The notes: generated by a model from the sequence alone, not told the origin. 64,000 nt of DNA from Desulfobaculum sp044987625 (GCF_044987625.1 NZ_JBJDSB010000001.1:186001-250000), one strand, 5' to 3'; counted from the stretch's first letter, positions 10,411-19,777 are shown. Program-made: numbers and translations.

Positions 10411-13400
10411 TTATTCCGCCTTGGTCGGCAGCTGCTTGCGGACGGGTTCGTCCTGGTGCAGCTTCACGTCCAGTCCCAGAGCCATCAGCTCCTTGACCAG
10501 AACGTTGAACGACTCGGGCAGGTTGGCTTCGAGGAAGTTATCGCCCTTGACGATCCGTTCGTACATCTTCACGCGTCCGCTCACGTCGTCAGACTTGACG
10601 GTGAGGAACTCCTGAAGCAGGTACGCTGCGCCGTAGGCCTCCAGGGCCCACACTTCCATCTCACCCAGACGCTGGCCACCAAACTGGGCCTTACCGCCAA
10701 GCGGCTGCTGGGTCACGAGGGAGTACGGACCGGTGGAACGGGCGTGGATCTTCTCGTCAACAAGGTGATGGAGCTTGAGCATGTACATCACGCCCACCGT
10801 CACCCTGTTCTTGAACGGCTCGCCGGTGCGGCCGTCGAAGAGAATCATCTTGCCGTCTCGGGGCACGTCCGCCCTTTCGAGCCAGTTCCAGATTTCATCC
10901 TCTTCGGCGCCGTCGAAGACCGGAGTCTTACACACGATGCCGTTCTGGAGCTTCTTGACCGCGCCCTGCAGGGACTCGTCGTCGAGGTCGTCAACAAGGT
11001 CAGCGATGACCGGGTTGCTGAACACGTCCTTGACTTCGCTGCGGAGCACGTCCATGTGGGCGCCGCTGTCGAGCATTTCGGCAAGCTGGCGGCCCAGCTC
11101 CTTGGCGGCCCACCCAAGGTGGGTCTCCATGATCTGACCGATATTCATACGAGACGGTACGCCGAGGGGGTTCAGCACGATGTCCACAGTGCGGCCATCG
11201 GCGAAGAACGGCAGGTCTTCCTCCGGCAGGATGTTGGAGACAACACCCTTGTTGCCGTGGCGACCAGCCATCTTGTCACCCACGTTCAGCTTACGCTTCA
11301 CAGCGAGGTGGACCTTGACCATCTTGATCACGCCCGGAGGCAGGTCGTCACCCTCGGTGACCTTCTCGCGCTTGATGTCGTAGGCTTCGCGGATGAACAT
11401 GACCTGACGGTCGTAGGCATCCAGCATGGCCATGACGGCATCATTGGTATCCTTGTCCTTGAACACACCGGCAAGCTTCTTGAGCGGCAGGTCGAAGAGG
11501 ACTTCTTCGGTCATAACCTGACCGGCCTCAACGAGCACTTCGCCCTTGCGCTTACCGCTGATGTTCGCACTCACCTGCTTGTTAAGGCACACGTCGCGAA
11601 GCTTTTCGCGGGTGGAGTCCACAAGGGCGGCGATGTGCTGCTCTTCCTTACGGTCGAGCTTGGCAAGTTCGTAGTCTTCGATGTTCTTGGTGCGCTGGTC
11701 CTTCTCGCCGGAGCGGCGGTTGAAGACCTTGACGTCGATGACCACACCTTCCATTCCCGGCGGAACCTTGAGGGAGGTGTTTTTGACGTCGCGCGCCTTG
11801 TCGCCGAAGATGGCTCGCAGGAGCTTCTCTTCGGGGGTGAGCTGCGTTTCACCCTTGGGGGTGATTTTGCCGACGAGGATATCGTCGGGTTCCACGCGCG
11901 CACCAATGCGGATGATGCCGGACTCGTCGAGGTTCTTCAGCATGTCCTCGCCGACGTTCGGGATATCGCGGGTGACTTCCTCCGGTCCGAGCTTGGTGTC
12001 TCGGGCAACGAGTTCAAATTCCTCGATGTGCACCGAAGTGAAGACGTCCTCTTTCACCATCCGTTCGGAGATGAGGATGGAGTCCTCAAAGTTATATCCG
12101 CACCAGGGCATGAACGCGACCACAAGGTTCTTGCCGAGCGCCAGCTCGCCGTCCTTGATGGCCGGTCCGTCAGCAAGCACATGGCCCTTCTTCACACGCT
12201 GTCCGGGGACAACCGTGGGCTTCTGGCCAAAGCTACTGCTCTGGTTGGACTTGTGATATTTCAGCAGGTCGTACGACTTGCAGCCGCCGGAATTGTGACC
12301 AATGGACGGATCGTCGTAGGCCATGACAACGCGCTGGGCGTCGGCATAGTGAACGATACCGTCGCCTTCGGCCAGCAGGCAGCTACCGGAGTCCTGCGCC
12401 ACACGGTCTTCCATGCCGGTACCGACAAGGGGACGCTCGCTGCGCAGCAGCGGCACAGCCTGACGCTGCATGTTCGAACCCATCAGAGCGCGGTTCGCGT
12501 CGTCATGCTCCAGGAACGGAATAAGCGCGGACGACACGGAAACGATCTGGCTGGGCGAGATGTCCATGGCCGTGACTTCTTCCTTGGGCACAACCGTCAC
12601 TTCACCGCGGATACGGGCGTTGACCATATCGTTGACGAAGTCCTTGTTCTCATCGAGAGGCGCGTTGGCCTGCGCCACCACCTGATCCGACTCCTGAGAG
12701 GCGTCCATGTAGCGGGTTTCGTCCGTCACGTGACCGTCCTTGACGATACGGTACGGCGTCTCAATGAAGCCGAAGTCGTTGACCTTGGAATGCGTGGTCA
12801 GCGAAACGATCAGGCCGATGTTCGGGCCTTCAGGCGTTTCGATGGGGCAAATACGGCCATAGTGACTGGTGTGCACGTCACGGACTTCGAAGCCGGCACG
12901 CTCACGGGTCAGGCCACCGGGTCCGAGAGCGGACAGGCGGCGCTTATGGGTGACCTCGGAAAGCGGGTTGGTCTGGTCCATAAACTGCGAGAGCTGAGAA
13001 GTACCGAAGAACTCCTTGAGCACCGCAGCCACCGGCTTGGGGTTGATGAGGTCGTGCGGCATCAGGGTGGCCACTTCCTGCAGGCTCATGCGCTCCTTAA
13101 TGGCGCGCTCCATGCGGACGAGGCCGATGCGGTACTGGTTCTCCACCAGTTCGCCAACGGGACGCACACGACGGTTGCCGAGGTGGTCGATGTCGTCGGC
13201 GGGACCGTGGGAGTCCTTAAGCTGGCACAGCGTGGTGATGGCCTTGAGGATGTCCTCGTTGGTCAGGGTACGCAGTTCCAGCGGCTCATCAATGCCCAGA
13301 CGGGTGTTGAGCTTGTAACGACCAACAGCGGAGAGGTCGTAGTAGTCGGCGTTGCGGAACAGGTTCTCAAAGAACGTTCCGGCAATCTCCGGGGTCGGCG

Positions 13401-14523
13401 GAGAGCTGGGACGCAGACGGCGGTAGATTTCAATCTGCGCGGAGGACATGTCCGTAGTCTTGTCCAGCATGAGCGTATCGCGCATGGAGGACGAGACGTC
13501 CGTGCCACGGGTGTAGAGCACGGGCAGACGGGTCACACCGGCTTCAAGGAACTTCTCCACCAGCTCGGCGTGCATTTCCTCGCCAGCCTCGGCGAGAACC
13601 TCGCCACTTTCGGCGTCGAAGATGTCCTCGGCGAGGAACAAGTTCGGCAGCATGGCCGGGTCCACCTCATAGGCTTTGACGCCATCGCGGACCATCTTCT
13701 TATGGACACGCTTGGTGAGGGGCTTGCCAGCCTTGACGAGCACGTCGCCTTCGCTGTTGACGATGTCAACAAACGCGGCTTCCTTGCAGAACTTGTCGGC
13801 TTCGACTTCGCGCTGCAGCTTGCCGTCGCCGATAACGTAGTATTCCTTTTCATAGAAGTAGTTGAGGATGTCCTGCTTGGACATTCCCATCGCCTTGAAA
13901 AGGATGGTTGCGGGCATTTTTCTGCGACGGTCAATACGGACATACAGGATGTCCTTATGGTCGAAATCAAAATCGAGCCAAGAACCGCGCATGGGGATGA
14001 TGCGGCTGCTATAGAGCACGCGGCCGGAAGAGTGGCTCTTGCCGGAGTCGTGCTCAAAGATGATGCCGGGGGAACGCTGGAGCTGGTTGACGATGACGCG
14101 CTCGGTACCATTAATGATAAAGGTACCTTTGTCGGTCATAAGCGGCAACGTGCCGAAATAGATATCCTGTTCCTTGATGTCGCGGATGGTGCGGCTTTCC
14201 GTCTCTTCATCCACGTCATAGACAACAAGACGAACGGTAATGCGGATGGGCGCCTCAAAGGTGAGGCCCTTGGCGATGCATTCCGCCTCGTCGAATTTGG
14301 GAGTGCCAACCTCGTAACTGACGTACTCAAGGCTGGCGGTCCGGTTGAAGTCCTCGATGGGGAACACGGACCTGAACACGCCTTCCAGTCCCTCATCGGC
14401 GCGGCTAGCCGGAGGAACGTCAAGCTGCAGGAATTTCCGGTACGAATCCACCTGGAGATTCAGGAGATTAGGTACCGAATGCGTGCTGGCGATCTTGCCA
14501 AATTTTTTTGTGAGTTGGACCAT
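10411..14523 (-). CDS. rpoB: DNA-directed RNA polymerase subunit beta
   Basis: Encodes 1370 residues of the beta subunit. The rifampicin pocket is recognisable from TSQLSQFMDQTNPLSE and THKRRLSALGPGG; the residue after DQ is Thr where E. coli has Asn, and otherwise the pocket looks wild type. The C-terminal GGKAQFGGQRLGEMEVWALE motif is intact. Its ATG is preceded by a promoter candidate 60-90 bp upstream, beyond the rplL terminator, so rpoBC can be transcribed apart from the L10 operon. Confidence 0.99.
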   Translation of the reverse strand: MVQLTKKFGKIASTHSVPNLLNLQVDSYRKFLQLDVPPASRADEGLEGVFRSVFPIEDFNRTASLEYVSYEVGTPKFDEAECIAKGLTFEAPIRITVRLVVYDVDEETESRTIRDIKEQDIYFGTLPLMTDKGTFIINGTERVIVNQLQRSPGIIFEHDSGKSHSSGRVLYSSRIIPMRGSWLDFDFDHKDILYVRIDRRRKMPATILFKAMGMSKQDILNYFYEKEYYVIGDGKLQREVEADKFCKEAAFVDIVNSEGDVLVKAGKPLTKRVHKKMVRDGVKAYEVDPAMLPNLFLAEDIFDAESGEVLAEAGEEMHAELVEKFLEAGVTRLPVLYTRGTDVSSSMRDTLMLDKTTDMSSAQIEIYRRLRPSSPPTPEIAGTFFENLFRNADYYDLSAVGRYKLNTRLGIDEPLELRTLTNEDILKAITTLCQLKDSHGPADDIDHLGNRRVRPVGELVENQYRIGLVRMERAIKERMSLQEVATLMPHDLINPKPVAAVLKEFFGTSQLSQFMDQTNPLSEVTHKRRLSALGPGGLTRERAGFEVRDVHTSHYGRICPIETPEGPNIGLIVSLTTHSKVNDFGFIETPYRIVKDGHVTDETRYMDASQESDQVVAQANAPLDENKDFVNDMVNARIRGEVTVVPKEEVTAMDISPSQIVSVSSALIPFLEHDDANRALMGSNMQRQAVPLLRSERPLVGTGMEDRVAQDSGSCLLAEGDGIVHYADAQRVVMAYDDPSIGHNSGGCKSYDLLKYHKSNQSSSFGQKPTVVPGQRVKKGHVLADGPAIKDGELALGKNLVVAFMPWCGYNFEDSILISERMVKEDVFTSVHIEEFELVARDTKLGPEEVTRDIPNVGEDMLKNLDESGIIRIGARVEPDDILVGKITPKGETQLTPEEKLLRAIFGDKARDVKNTSLKVPPGMEGVVIDVKVFNRRSGEKDQRTKNIEDYELAKLDRKEEQHIAALVDSTREKLRDVCLNKQVSANISGKRKGEVLVEAGQVMTEEVLFDLPLKKLAGVFKDKDTNDAVMAMLDAYDRQVMFIREAYDIKREKVTEGDDLPPGVIKMVKVHLAVKRKLNVGDKMAGRHGNKGVVSNILPEEDLPFFADGRTVDIVLNPLGVPSRMNIGQIMETHLGWAAKELGRQLAEMLDSGAHMDVLRSEVKDVFSNPVIADLVDDLDDESLQGAVKKLQNGIVCKTPVFDGAEEDEIWNWLERADVPRDGKMILFDGRTGEPFKNRVTVGVMYMLKLHHLVDEKIHARSTGPYSLVTQQPLGGKAQFGGQRLGEMEVWALEAYGAAYLLQEFLTVKSDDVSGRVKMYERIVKGDNFLEANLPESFNVLVKELMALGLDVKLHQDEPVRKQLPTKAE

Positions 14524-14583
14524 TTTTCCCTCTCAAGCGAGAAATTTGACCGTTGGCGGGGGCGGCGGCCCTCAGACAAACCG

Positions 14584-14613
14584 ATTAAAATGGTAAATGA
14601 ATCAAGTTGTTAA
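14584..14613 (-). promoter_or_regulatory. Promoter candidate for rpoBC
   Basis: On the minus strand, -35 TTAACA (14613-14608) and -10 TTTAAT (14589-14584), each five of six to consensus, are 18 bases apart. The predicted start is about 54 nt before rpoB. It lies after the rplL terminator. The 14524-14861 gap holds no gene that I can support. Confidence 0.55.
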
Positions 14614-14800
14614 AGGATGCCTTCACAATGCCCAACGCTGGGCGGCAGGAAATGAACGCACCAAAAGAATACACGTGCACCTGTGGTGATATGCATTGTA
14701 GATGAGCCATACGGGGGATGTGGTATTCATTGTCGACACGAAGAGAAAATACTTATCAAAAGACGGCACCGAGGGCAAGGGGAAATTCGACAAAGAATAC

Positions 14801-14839
14801 AAAAAAAGGGAGCGTAGCTCCATACGTCGCTACGCTCCC
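14801..14839 (-). terminator. Terminator or attenuator between rplL and rpoB
   Basis: A perfect 11-base-pair stem (14808-14818 with 14829-14839) is followed by seven U residues on the minus strand, 22 bp after the rplL stop. In E. coli an attenuator also lies between rplL and rpoB and lets only part of the polymerase through. Here the stem looks stronger and an rpoB promoter candidate follows it. Confidence 0.85.
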
Positions 14840-14861
14840 AAAAAGCCGTGATATGGCTGTG

Positions 14862-15245
14862 CTACTTAACTTCGCACTCAGCGCCGGCTTCCTCGAGCTG
14901 CTTCTTGGCTTCCTCGGCGTCTTCCTTGGAAATGCCTTCCTTCAGCGTGGAGGGAAGCTCGTCAACCTTAGCCTTGGCTTCCTTGAGGCCGAGGCCGGTG
15001 AGTGCACGGACAACCTTGATGACGGCAATCTTGTTGCCGCCGGCGCCCTTCAGCACAACGTCAAATTCGGTCTTCTCCTCAGCAGCGGCGCCGCCGTCAG
15101 CAGCGGGAGCAGCGGCAACGGCCATGGCCGGAGCAGCAGCGGAAACGCCGAACTTGTCTTCCAGCTCAGAGATAAACTCGGAGAGCTCGAGGACGGTCAT
15201 GTTGGAGATAAACTCGACTACCTGATCTTTAGTGATGTCTGCCAT
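14862..15245 (-). CDS. rplL: 50S ribosomal protein L7/L12
   Basis: Encodes 127 residues of the acidic stalk protein that recruits translation GTPases. It has an N-terminal dimerisation region, an Ala/Gly-rich hinge near residues 38-57, and the conserved C-terminal factor-binding domain containing KIAVIKVVRALTGLGLKEAK. It follows rplJ by 50 bp and ends just before an intrinsic terminator. Confidence 0.98.
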   Translation of the reverse strand: MADITKDQVVEFISNMTVLELSEFISELEDKFGVSAAAPAMAVAAAPAADGGAAAEEKTEFDVVLKGAGGNKIAVIKVVRALTGLGLKEAKAKVDELPSTLKEGISKEDAEEAKKQLEEAGAECEVK

Positions 15246-15295
15246 TTGGATTTCCTCCTAAAAAGTACTTTGGCTCTTCGCAATGTGCGTTGTTG

Positions 15296-15826
15296 TTAAG
15301 CAGCGGCGCTGTCTTCTTTCTGATCCTTAATGGCCGAAAGAGCGTACAGGAAATTGCGCTGCAGGTTAGCAAACAGACAAACGAAGTTGGTGGGCACGGC
15401 GTTCATGGTACCCAGAAGCTTACCAAGCAGTTCAGGCTTGCTCGGGAGCTTGGAGAGTTCGGCGATAGCTGCTGCGTCGAGCGGCTTGCCGTCCAGGCTA
15501 CCGGACTTGATGATGAACTTCTCGTTGGACTTGGCGAACTCGCTGAGAACCTTAGCCGCGGCCACGGGGTCTTCGGTGCCGAAAGCGATAGCGCAGTTTT
15601 CCTTAAGGTTGTCCTTAAGGTTCTCATGCACTCCGCCATCCAGCGCGATCCGGGCCAGGGTGTTCTTCACGACCTTGTAGCTGACGCCAGCTTCGGTGAG
15701 CTTGGCGCGCAGTTCGGTCATGTTTTCCACCTTGAGGCCCTTGAAGTCGGTGACGATCGCGATGGATGCTTCATCGGCCTTGGCTTTCAGCTGGCTGATA
15801 AGCTCAGCTTTCTGTGCCCTGTTCAC
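15296..15826 (-). CDS. rplJ: 50S ribosomal protein L10
   Basis: Encodes 176 residues of L10, which anchors L7/L12 dimers to the stalk. I chose the GTG at 15826 (VNRAQKAELISQL) because AAGGAG lies eight bases upstream and family members start at this point; an upstream in-frame ATG at 15859 would add eleven unconserved residues and lacks a ribosome site. The DFKGLKVENMTELRAKL segment is diagnostic. The 193-bp gap before it carries hairpins that may be the L10 autoregulatory leader. Confidence 0.96.
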   Translation of the reverse strand: MNRAQKAELISQLKAKADEASIAIVTDFKGLKVENMTELRAKLTEAGVSYKVVKNTLARIALDGGVHENLKDNLKENCAIAFGTEDPVAAAKVLSEFAKSNEKFIIKSGSLDGKPLDAAAIAELSKLPSKPELLGKLLGTMNAVPTNFVCLFANLQRNFLYALSAIKDQKEDSAAA

Positions 15827-16019
15827 CGTTAACTCCTTGGCTGAAGGTTTCGTCCACAAGAAGAAGGGCCAAAGTGGTCTCTACAGGAAATTAAGGGTTG
15901 CCCCACCTGTTGTCTCCGACTCTTCTTCCAACCGATAGTCCGGCCGAAACCGGACTGCAATATACATAAAACGGTTGCCACGCCGCGAGGGCGTGGCATC
16001 CGCTCGATGTCGTCGTTGT
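15827..16019 (-). promoter_or_regulatory. Candidate L10 leader upstream of rplJ
   Basis: The untranslated stretch contains two clear hairpins: a seven-base-pair stem at 15977-15997 followed by a weak U-rich tract, and a seven-base-pair stem AGTCCGG/CCGGACT with loop TTTCGG at 15937-15956. In many bacteria L10(L12)4 binds a structured leader here to repress rplJL translation. Position and structure fit, but I did not match the specific L10-leader consensus. Confidence 0.45.
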
Positions 16020-16727
16020 CTAGCCTTCCACGTGCTTACGCACGCTTGCGGTGTCGACCTTGATTCCCGGGCCCATGGTGGTGGCCAGGGTGATGCTCTT
16101 CAGGTACGTGCCTTTGGCCGCGGAGGGCTTAAGGCGGATAACCTGATCCATCAAAGTTTTGAGGTTGTCAAGAATTTTCTCGGTGCCGAAGGACACCTTG
16201 CCGAGAGGAGCGTGCAGAACACCGGCCTTGTCGACCTTGAACTCCACCTTACCGGCCTTGACTTCCTGGACAGCCTGGGCAACGTCGAAAGTGACGGTGC
16301 CGGTCTTGGCGTTAGGCATCAGGCCACGCGGGCCGAGGATGCGGCCAATCTGGCCGACCTTGCCCATCATGTCCGGAGTAGCGACAGCCTTGTCGAACTC
16401 CAGCCAGCCACCCTTAACCTGTTCCACCAGGTCGTCGCCACCGACAAAGTCGGCGCCGGCGGCCTTGGCTTCGGCTTCCTTGTCGCCCTGACAGAACACA
16501 GCGACGCGAACTTCCTTGCCGAGACCGTGAGGCAGGGAGACAGCTCCGCGCACCATCTGATCGGAGTACTTGGGATCGACGCCGAGCACCATGGCAACGT
16601 CAACGGTCTCGTCGAACTTGGCGACAGCAGTCTTCAGCGCCAGTTCAACTCCTTCGGGCATCTCATAGCGGGCAGAGAGATCAATGCCCTCGATAGCCTT
16701 GCGATATTTCTTTCCATGCTTGGGCAT
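16020..16727 (-). CDS. rplA: 50S ribosomal protein L1
   Basis: Encodes 235 residues of L1, the mobile stalk protein that guides the E-site tRNA and in E. coli represses the rplK-rplA mRNA. It begins MPKHGKKYRKAIE and contains the signature region GRILGPRGLMPNAKTGTV near residues 128-145. It follows rplK by 11 bp. The next gene, rplJ, is 193 bp away, so L11-L1 and L10-L12 may be separately controlled as in E. coli. Confidence 0.98.
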   Translation of the reverse strand: MPKHGKKYRKAIEGIDLSARYEMPEGVELALKTAVAKFDETVDVAMVLGVDPKYSDQMVRGAVSLPHGLGKEVRVAVFCQGDKEAEAKAAGADFVGGDDLVEQVKGGWLEFDKAVATPDMMGKVGQIGRILGPRGLMPNAKTGTVTFDVAQAVQEVKAGKVEFKVDKAGVLHAPLGKVSFGTEKILDNLKTLMDQVIRLKPSAAKGTYLKSITLATTMGPGIKVDTASVRKHVEG

Positions 16728-16738
16728 AGTTGTTCCCC

Positions 16739-17164
16739 TTAATCGATGACGTCGATTCCCATGCTGCGAGCCGTTCCGGCGATATTGCTCACCGCGGCGT
16801 CGAGATCATTTGCAGTGAGGTCGGGCTGCTTGATCTTAGCGATCTCCTCGAGCTGCGCGCGAGTGATCTTGCCGACCTTGTTCCTGTTGGGCTCGCCAGA
16901 ACCCTTGTCTACACCGATAGCTTTCTTAATCAGCACAGATGCCGGAGGCGTCTTCGTGATGAACGTGAAGGAACGATCCTGGTACACGGTGATTTCCACC
17001 GGGATGATCATACCCTTCTGGTCCTGCGTTTTGGCGTTGAACGCCTTGCAGAATTCCATGATGTTCAGGCCGTGCTGACCAAGTGCGGGGCCGACCGGCG
17101 GGGACGGATTGGCAGCTCCGGCGGGAATCTGGAGCTTAATTTTCGCCAGTACCTTTTTGGCCAT
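16739..17164 (-). CDS. rplK: 50S ribosomal protein L11
   Basis: Encodes 141 residues of L11, which binds the GTPase-associated region of 23S rRNA and is needed for RelA sensing. The proline-rich N-terminal segment ANPSPPVGPALGQHGLNIM near residues 19-37 and the C-terminal MGIDVID are typical. It lies 61 bp after nusG and 11 bp before rplA. Confidence 0.98.
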   Translation of the reverse strand: MAKKVLAKIKLQIPAGAANPSPPVGPALGQHGLNIMEFCKAFNAKTQDQKGMIIPVEITVYQDRSFTFITKTPPASVLIKKAIGVDKGSGEPNRNKVGKITRAQLEEIAKIKQPDLTANDLDAAVSNIAGTARSMGIDVID

Positions 17165-17225
17165 TGCTACATCCTCATGTCTACGTATTTGAAATCAGGC
17201 ATGCTTCGGCGGACCGGGAGTCGTC

Positions 17226-17780
17226 CTACCCTTTGCTGACCTGGACAAAGTCCAGTTCCACCGGGGTCTGGCGGCCAAAAATGGATACCGAAACCCGAAG
17301 CTTTCCCTTGTCGTAATTGACATCTTCCACAACCCCGTTGAAGCCGCTAAACGGACCGTCAACGACCCGGACTTCATCCCCACGGTCAAAGTTGAACTTG
17401 GGGCGGGGCTGTTCCTGACGCTGTTCCATCATGGAGAGAATCTTCTCCGCCTCGCTGTCGCGCATTGGTGCCGGACGGGTCTTCCCGCCGACAAACCCCG
17501 TAACGCGAGGGATGGACTGCACCAGGTGCCAGGAATCATCGGTTAGAATCATCTTGAGCATTACGTAGCCGGGATAAAACTTGCGGGTGGAGGTTTTCTT
17601 CTCCCCTTTCACCAGTTCTATCACCTTCTCGGTGGGCATCACGACCTCTAAAATAAGGCCGTTGTCCTGCCCTGTGCGCATCATCTCCTTGAGGGTCTGC
17701 TCAACGCGCTGCTCAAAGCCGGAGTAGGTGTGGACGATGTACCAGCGGGCTTTCGGGAGGCTATCGATCTGCTCGGTCAT
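17226..17780 (-). CDS. nusG: Transcription termination/antitermination protein NusG
   Basis: Encodes 184 residues: an NGN domain (YIVHTYSGFEQRVEQTLKEM near 13-32; PGYVMLKM near 69-76) and a C-terminal KOW domain (GDEVRVVDGPFSGFNGVVE near 124-142). NusG binds the RNA polymerase clamp and links it to Rho or to S10 on the ribosome; S10 is encoded in the same region. It follows secE by 30 bp, the classic secE-nusG pair. Confidence 0.98.
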   Translation of the reverse strand: MTEQIDSLPKARWYIVHTYSGFEQRVEQTLKEMMRTGQDNGLILEVVMPTEKVIELVKGEKKTSTRKFYPGYVMLKMILTDDSWHLVQSIPRVTGFVGGKTRPAPMRDSEAEKILSMMEQRQEQPRPKFNFDRGDEVRVVDGPFSGFNGVVEDVNYDKGKLRVSVSIFGRQTPVELDFVQVSKG

Positions 17781-17810
17781 AGTTCACCAAACCTTTGCGG
17801 CGTGAGCCGC

Positions 17811-18062
17811 TTAAGACAAGATGGCCTCGATGGCTTTGGTCAATCCTGCATCCACAAGACCCAGGAAGACCGCCATGACCACGACCAGGACCAAGACGGC
17901 CACACTCGTGGCAATGGTCTCCTTGCGCGTAGGCCAGGTGACCTTTTTCATCTCCACCTTGGACTGGTCAAAGAATTCCTTGAGCTGGTTGAGCTTCCCA
18001 ACAGCTCCGGATTCTGGTGCAGTCTTCGTGGCGCCAGCCGATTTGGACTTCTTTTTCGCCAT
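17811..18062 (-). CDS. secE: Preprotein translocase subunit SecE
   Basis: Encodes 83 residues, a short single-span SecE. The conserved amphipathic segment KVEMKKVTWPTRKET lies near residues 36-50 and is followed by one hydrophobic helix near 53-77. SecE clamps SecY in the inner membrane. I start at MAKKKSK (18062); the open frame upstream runs into tRNA-Trp and is not coding. It lies 24 bp after the encoded CCA end of that tRNA, so the tRNA and secE probably share a transcript. Confidence 0.96.
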   Translation of the reverse strand: MAKKKSKSAGATKTAPESGAVGKLNQLKEFFDQSKVEMKKVTWPTRKETIATSVAVLVLVVVMAVFLGLVDAGLTKAIEAILS

Positions 18063-18086
18063 GATTCCTTCCGATGGTAAAAAAAA

Positions 18087-18163
18087 TGGCAGGCCAGGAG
18101 GGATTCGAACCCCCAGCATCCGGTTTTGGAGACCGGCGCTCTAGCCGTTAGAGCTACTGGCCT
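18087..18163 (-). tRNA. trpT: tRNA-Trp (anticodon CCA)
   Basis: A full cloverleaf is visible on the minus strand: acceptor AGGCCAG/CTGGCCT, anticodon stem CCGGT/ACCGG with loop CTCCAAA, and T-loop GGTTCGAATCC. The 3' CCA is encoded (18089-18087). It sits between rpmG and secE. Confidence 0.97.
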
Positions 18164-18188
18164 GCATCGCTTGCGGTCACGTCGTGGA

Positions 18189-18223
18189 ATTGTATCAGGG
18201 ACCGGACCGTGGCCCGGTCCCTG
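18189..18223 (-). promoter_or_regulatory. Hairpin plus extended -10 upstream of tRNA-Trp
   Basis: A ten-base-pair inverted repeat (18196-18205 with 18214-18223) lies 63 bp after rpmG and has no U tract. On the minus strand it runs into TGATACAAT, an extended -10 element (TACAAT at 18194-18189) about 25 bp before the tRNA 5' end. No good -35 is present. It may be a promoter for trpT-secE-nusG or an RNA processing site. Confidence 0.3.
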
Positions 18224-18285
18224 TCAATCGCTGTCGTGACCAGCCCTTCGCGGGTTCAGTATGTTCCCGCAAGGAGCCTGCTACA

Positions 18286-18435
18286 CTACTTGGTCTCGCG
18301 ATGGAGCGTGTGCTTCTTGTCCCAGGGACAATACTTTTTCACTTCCAGGCGGCCAGTGGTGTTCTTCTTATTCTTAACCGTCGAATAGTTCCGACGCTTG
18401 CATTCAGTGCAGGCGAGCTGGATCTTGACTTGCAT
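18286..18435 (-). CDS. rpmG: 50S ribosomal protein L33
   Basis: A short gene of 49 residues. The product begins MQVKIQLACTECKRRNY and ends KKHTLHRETK, typical of L33 of the large subunit. It has zinc-ribbon cysteines: CTEC in the first half and a single CPWD cysteine in place of the second CxxC pair. That pair is therefore degenerate, between the C+ and C- forms. The ribosome site GAGGAG is provided by the last codons of the upstream tuf, three bases away, as also seen for rpsJ after the other tuf. Confidence 0.95.
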   Translation of the reverse strand: MQVKIQLACTECKRRNYSTVKNKKNTTGRLEVKKYCPWDKKHTLHRETK

Positions 18436-18438
18436 TGT

Positions 18439-19632
18439 TTACTCCTCGATTTCGGAGACAACGCCAGCGCCGACAGTGCGGCCACCCTCACGGATAGCAA
18501 AGCGGAGGCCCTTCTCCATAGCGATGGGGGCGATCAGCTCAACACCGAAGGTTGCGTTGTCACCGGGCATGACCATCTCGACGCCGTCGGCGAGGGTAAC
18601 CACGCCAGTGATGTCGGTGGTACGGAAGTAGAACTGAGGACGGTAGCCGGAGAAGAACGGAGTGTGGCGGCCACCTTCGTCCTTGTTCAGCACGTACACC
18701 TCAGCCTTGAACTTGCGGTGAGGAGTGATGGAGCCGGGAGCTGCCAGAACCTGGCCACGCTCGACTTCGTCACGCTTCACGCCGCGGAGCAGTGCGCCGA
18801 TGTTGTCGCCAGCTTCGCCCTGGTCGAGCAGCTTGCGGAACATCTCAACGCCGGTGCAGGTGGTCTTGGTGGTGTCATGGATACCGACGATCTCGATTTC
18901 CTCACCGACCTTGATCACACCGCGCTCCACACGACCGGTCACAACGGTGCCACGGCCGGAGATGGAGAACACGTCCTCGATGGGCATCAGGAAGGGCTTG
19001 TCGATGTCGCGCTCGGGAGCGGGAATGTAGGAGTCGCAAGCGTCCAGGAGTTCCTGAATGGGCTTCAGGGCCTCATCGTCTGCGGACTCGGCTTCCAGGG
19101 CCTTCAGAGCGGAACCCTTGATGACCGGGATGTCGTCGCCGGGGAAGTCGTACTTGGAGAGCAGCTCACGAACTTCGAGTTCAACGAGTTCCAGCAGCTC
19201 TTCGTCGTCGACGAGGTCAACCTTGTTCAGGAAGACAACCAGAGACGGCACGCCAACCTGACGGGCGAGCAGGATGTGCTCACGAGTCTGGGGCATGGGG
19301 CCGTCAGTGGCGGCGACAACCAGGATACCGCCGTCCATCTGGGCAGCACCGGTGATCATGTTTTTGATGTAGTCGGCGTGACCGGGGCAGTCCACGTGTG
19401 CATAGTGGCGTGCGTCGGTCTCGTACTCGACGTGAGCGGTGGCGATGGTGATGCCACGCTCTTTTTCCTCAGGAGCCTTGTCGATTTCGTCGAAAGCGAC
19501 AAAGTCACCACCGCGCAGAAGGGCGGAACCCTTGGTGATGGCGGCGGTCAGGGTGGTCTTACCGTGGTCAATGTGGCCGACGGTACCAATGTTTACATGC
19601 GGCTTTTTACGCTCGAATTTTGCCTTGGCCAT
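18439..19632 (-). CDS. tuf: Elongation factor Tu, tRNA-linked copy
   Basis: Encodes 397 residues, identical to the str-operon copy except Ala74 for Gln74 by my reading. All GTPase motifs are intact. I start at MAKAKFERKK (19632) with a GGGGGAAAGAG-like ribosome site; eighteen extra in-frame residues upstream are not conserved in EF-Tu. It is preceded by four tRNA genes in the same order as the E. coli thrU-tyrU-glyT-thrT-tufB operon, and followed by rpmG. Confidence 0.98.
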   Translation of the reverse strand: MAKAKFERKKPHVNIGTVGHIDHGKTTLTAAITKGSALLRGGDFVAFDEIDKAPEEKERGITIATAHVEYETDARHYAHVDCPGHADYIKNMITGAAQMDGGILVVAATDGPMPQTREHILLARQVGVPSLVVFLNKVDLVDDEELLELVELEVRELLSKYDFPGDDIPVIKGSALKALEAESADDEALKPIQELLDACDSYIPAPERDIDKPFLMPIEDVFSISGRGTVVTGRVERGVIKVGEEIEIVGIHDTTKTTCTGVEMFRKLLDQGEAGDNIGALLRGVKRDEVERGQVLAAPGSITPHRKFKAEVYVLNKDEGGRHTPFFSGYRPQFYFRTTDITGVVTLADGVEMVMPGDNATFGVELIAPIAMEKGLRFAIREGGRTVGAGVVSEIEE

Positions 19633-19701
19633 GACTCTTTCCCCCGTAGAAAATTCGTTTACGGTTGGTTGATGGTCTAGGGACAATAAAAAAATAGACT
19701 A

Positions 19702-19777
<76 letters not shown>

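Noticed and set aside
15827..15859. Upstream ATG for rplJ at 15859
   Set aside because: It adds eleven unconserved residues and has no ribosome site, whereas the GTG at 15826 has AAGGAG at good spacing.
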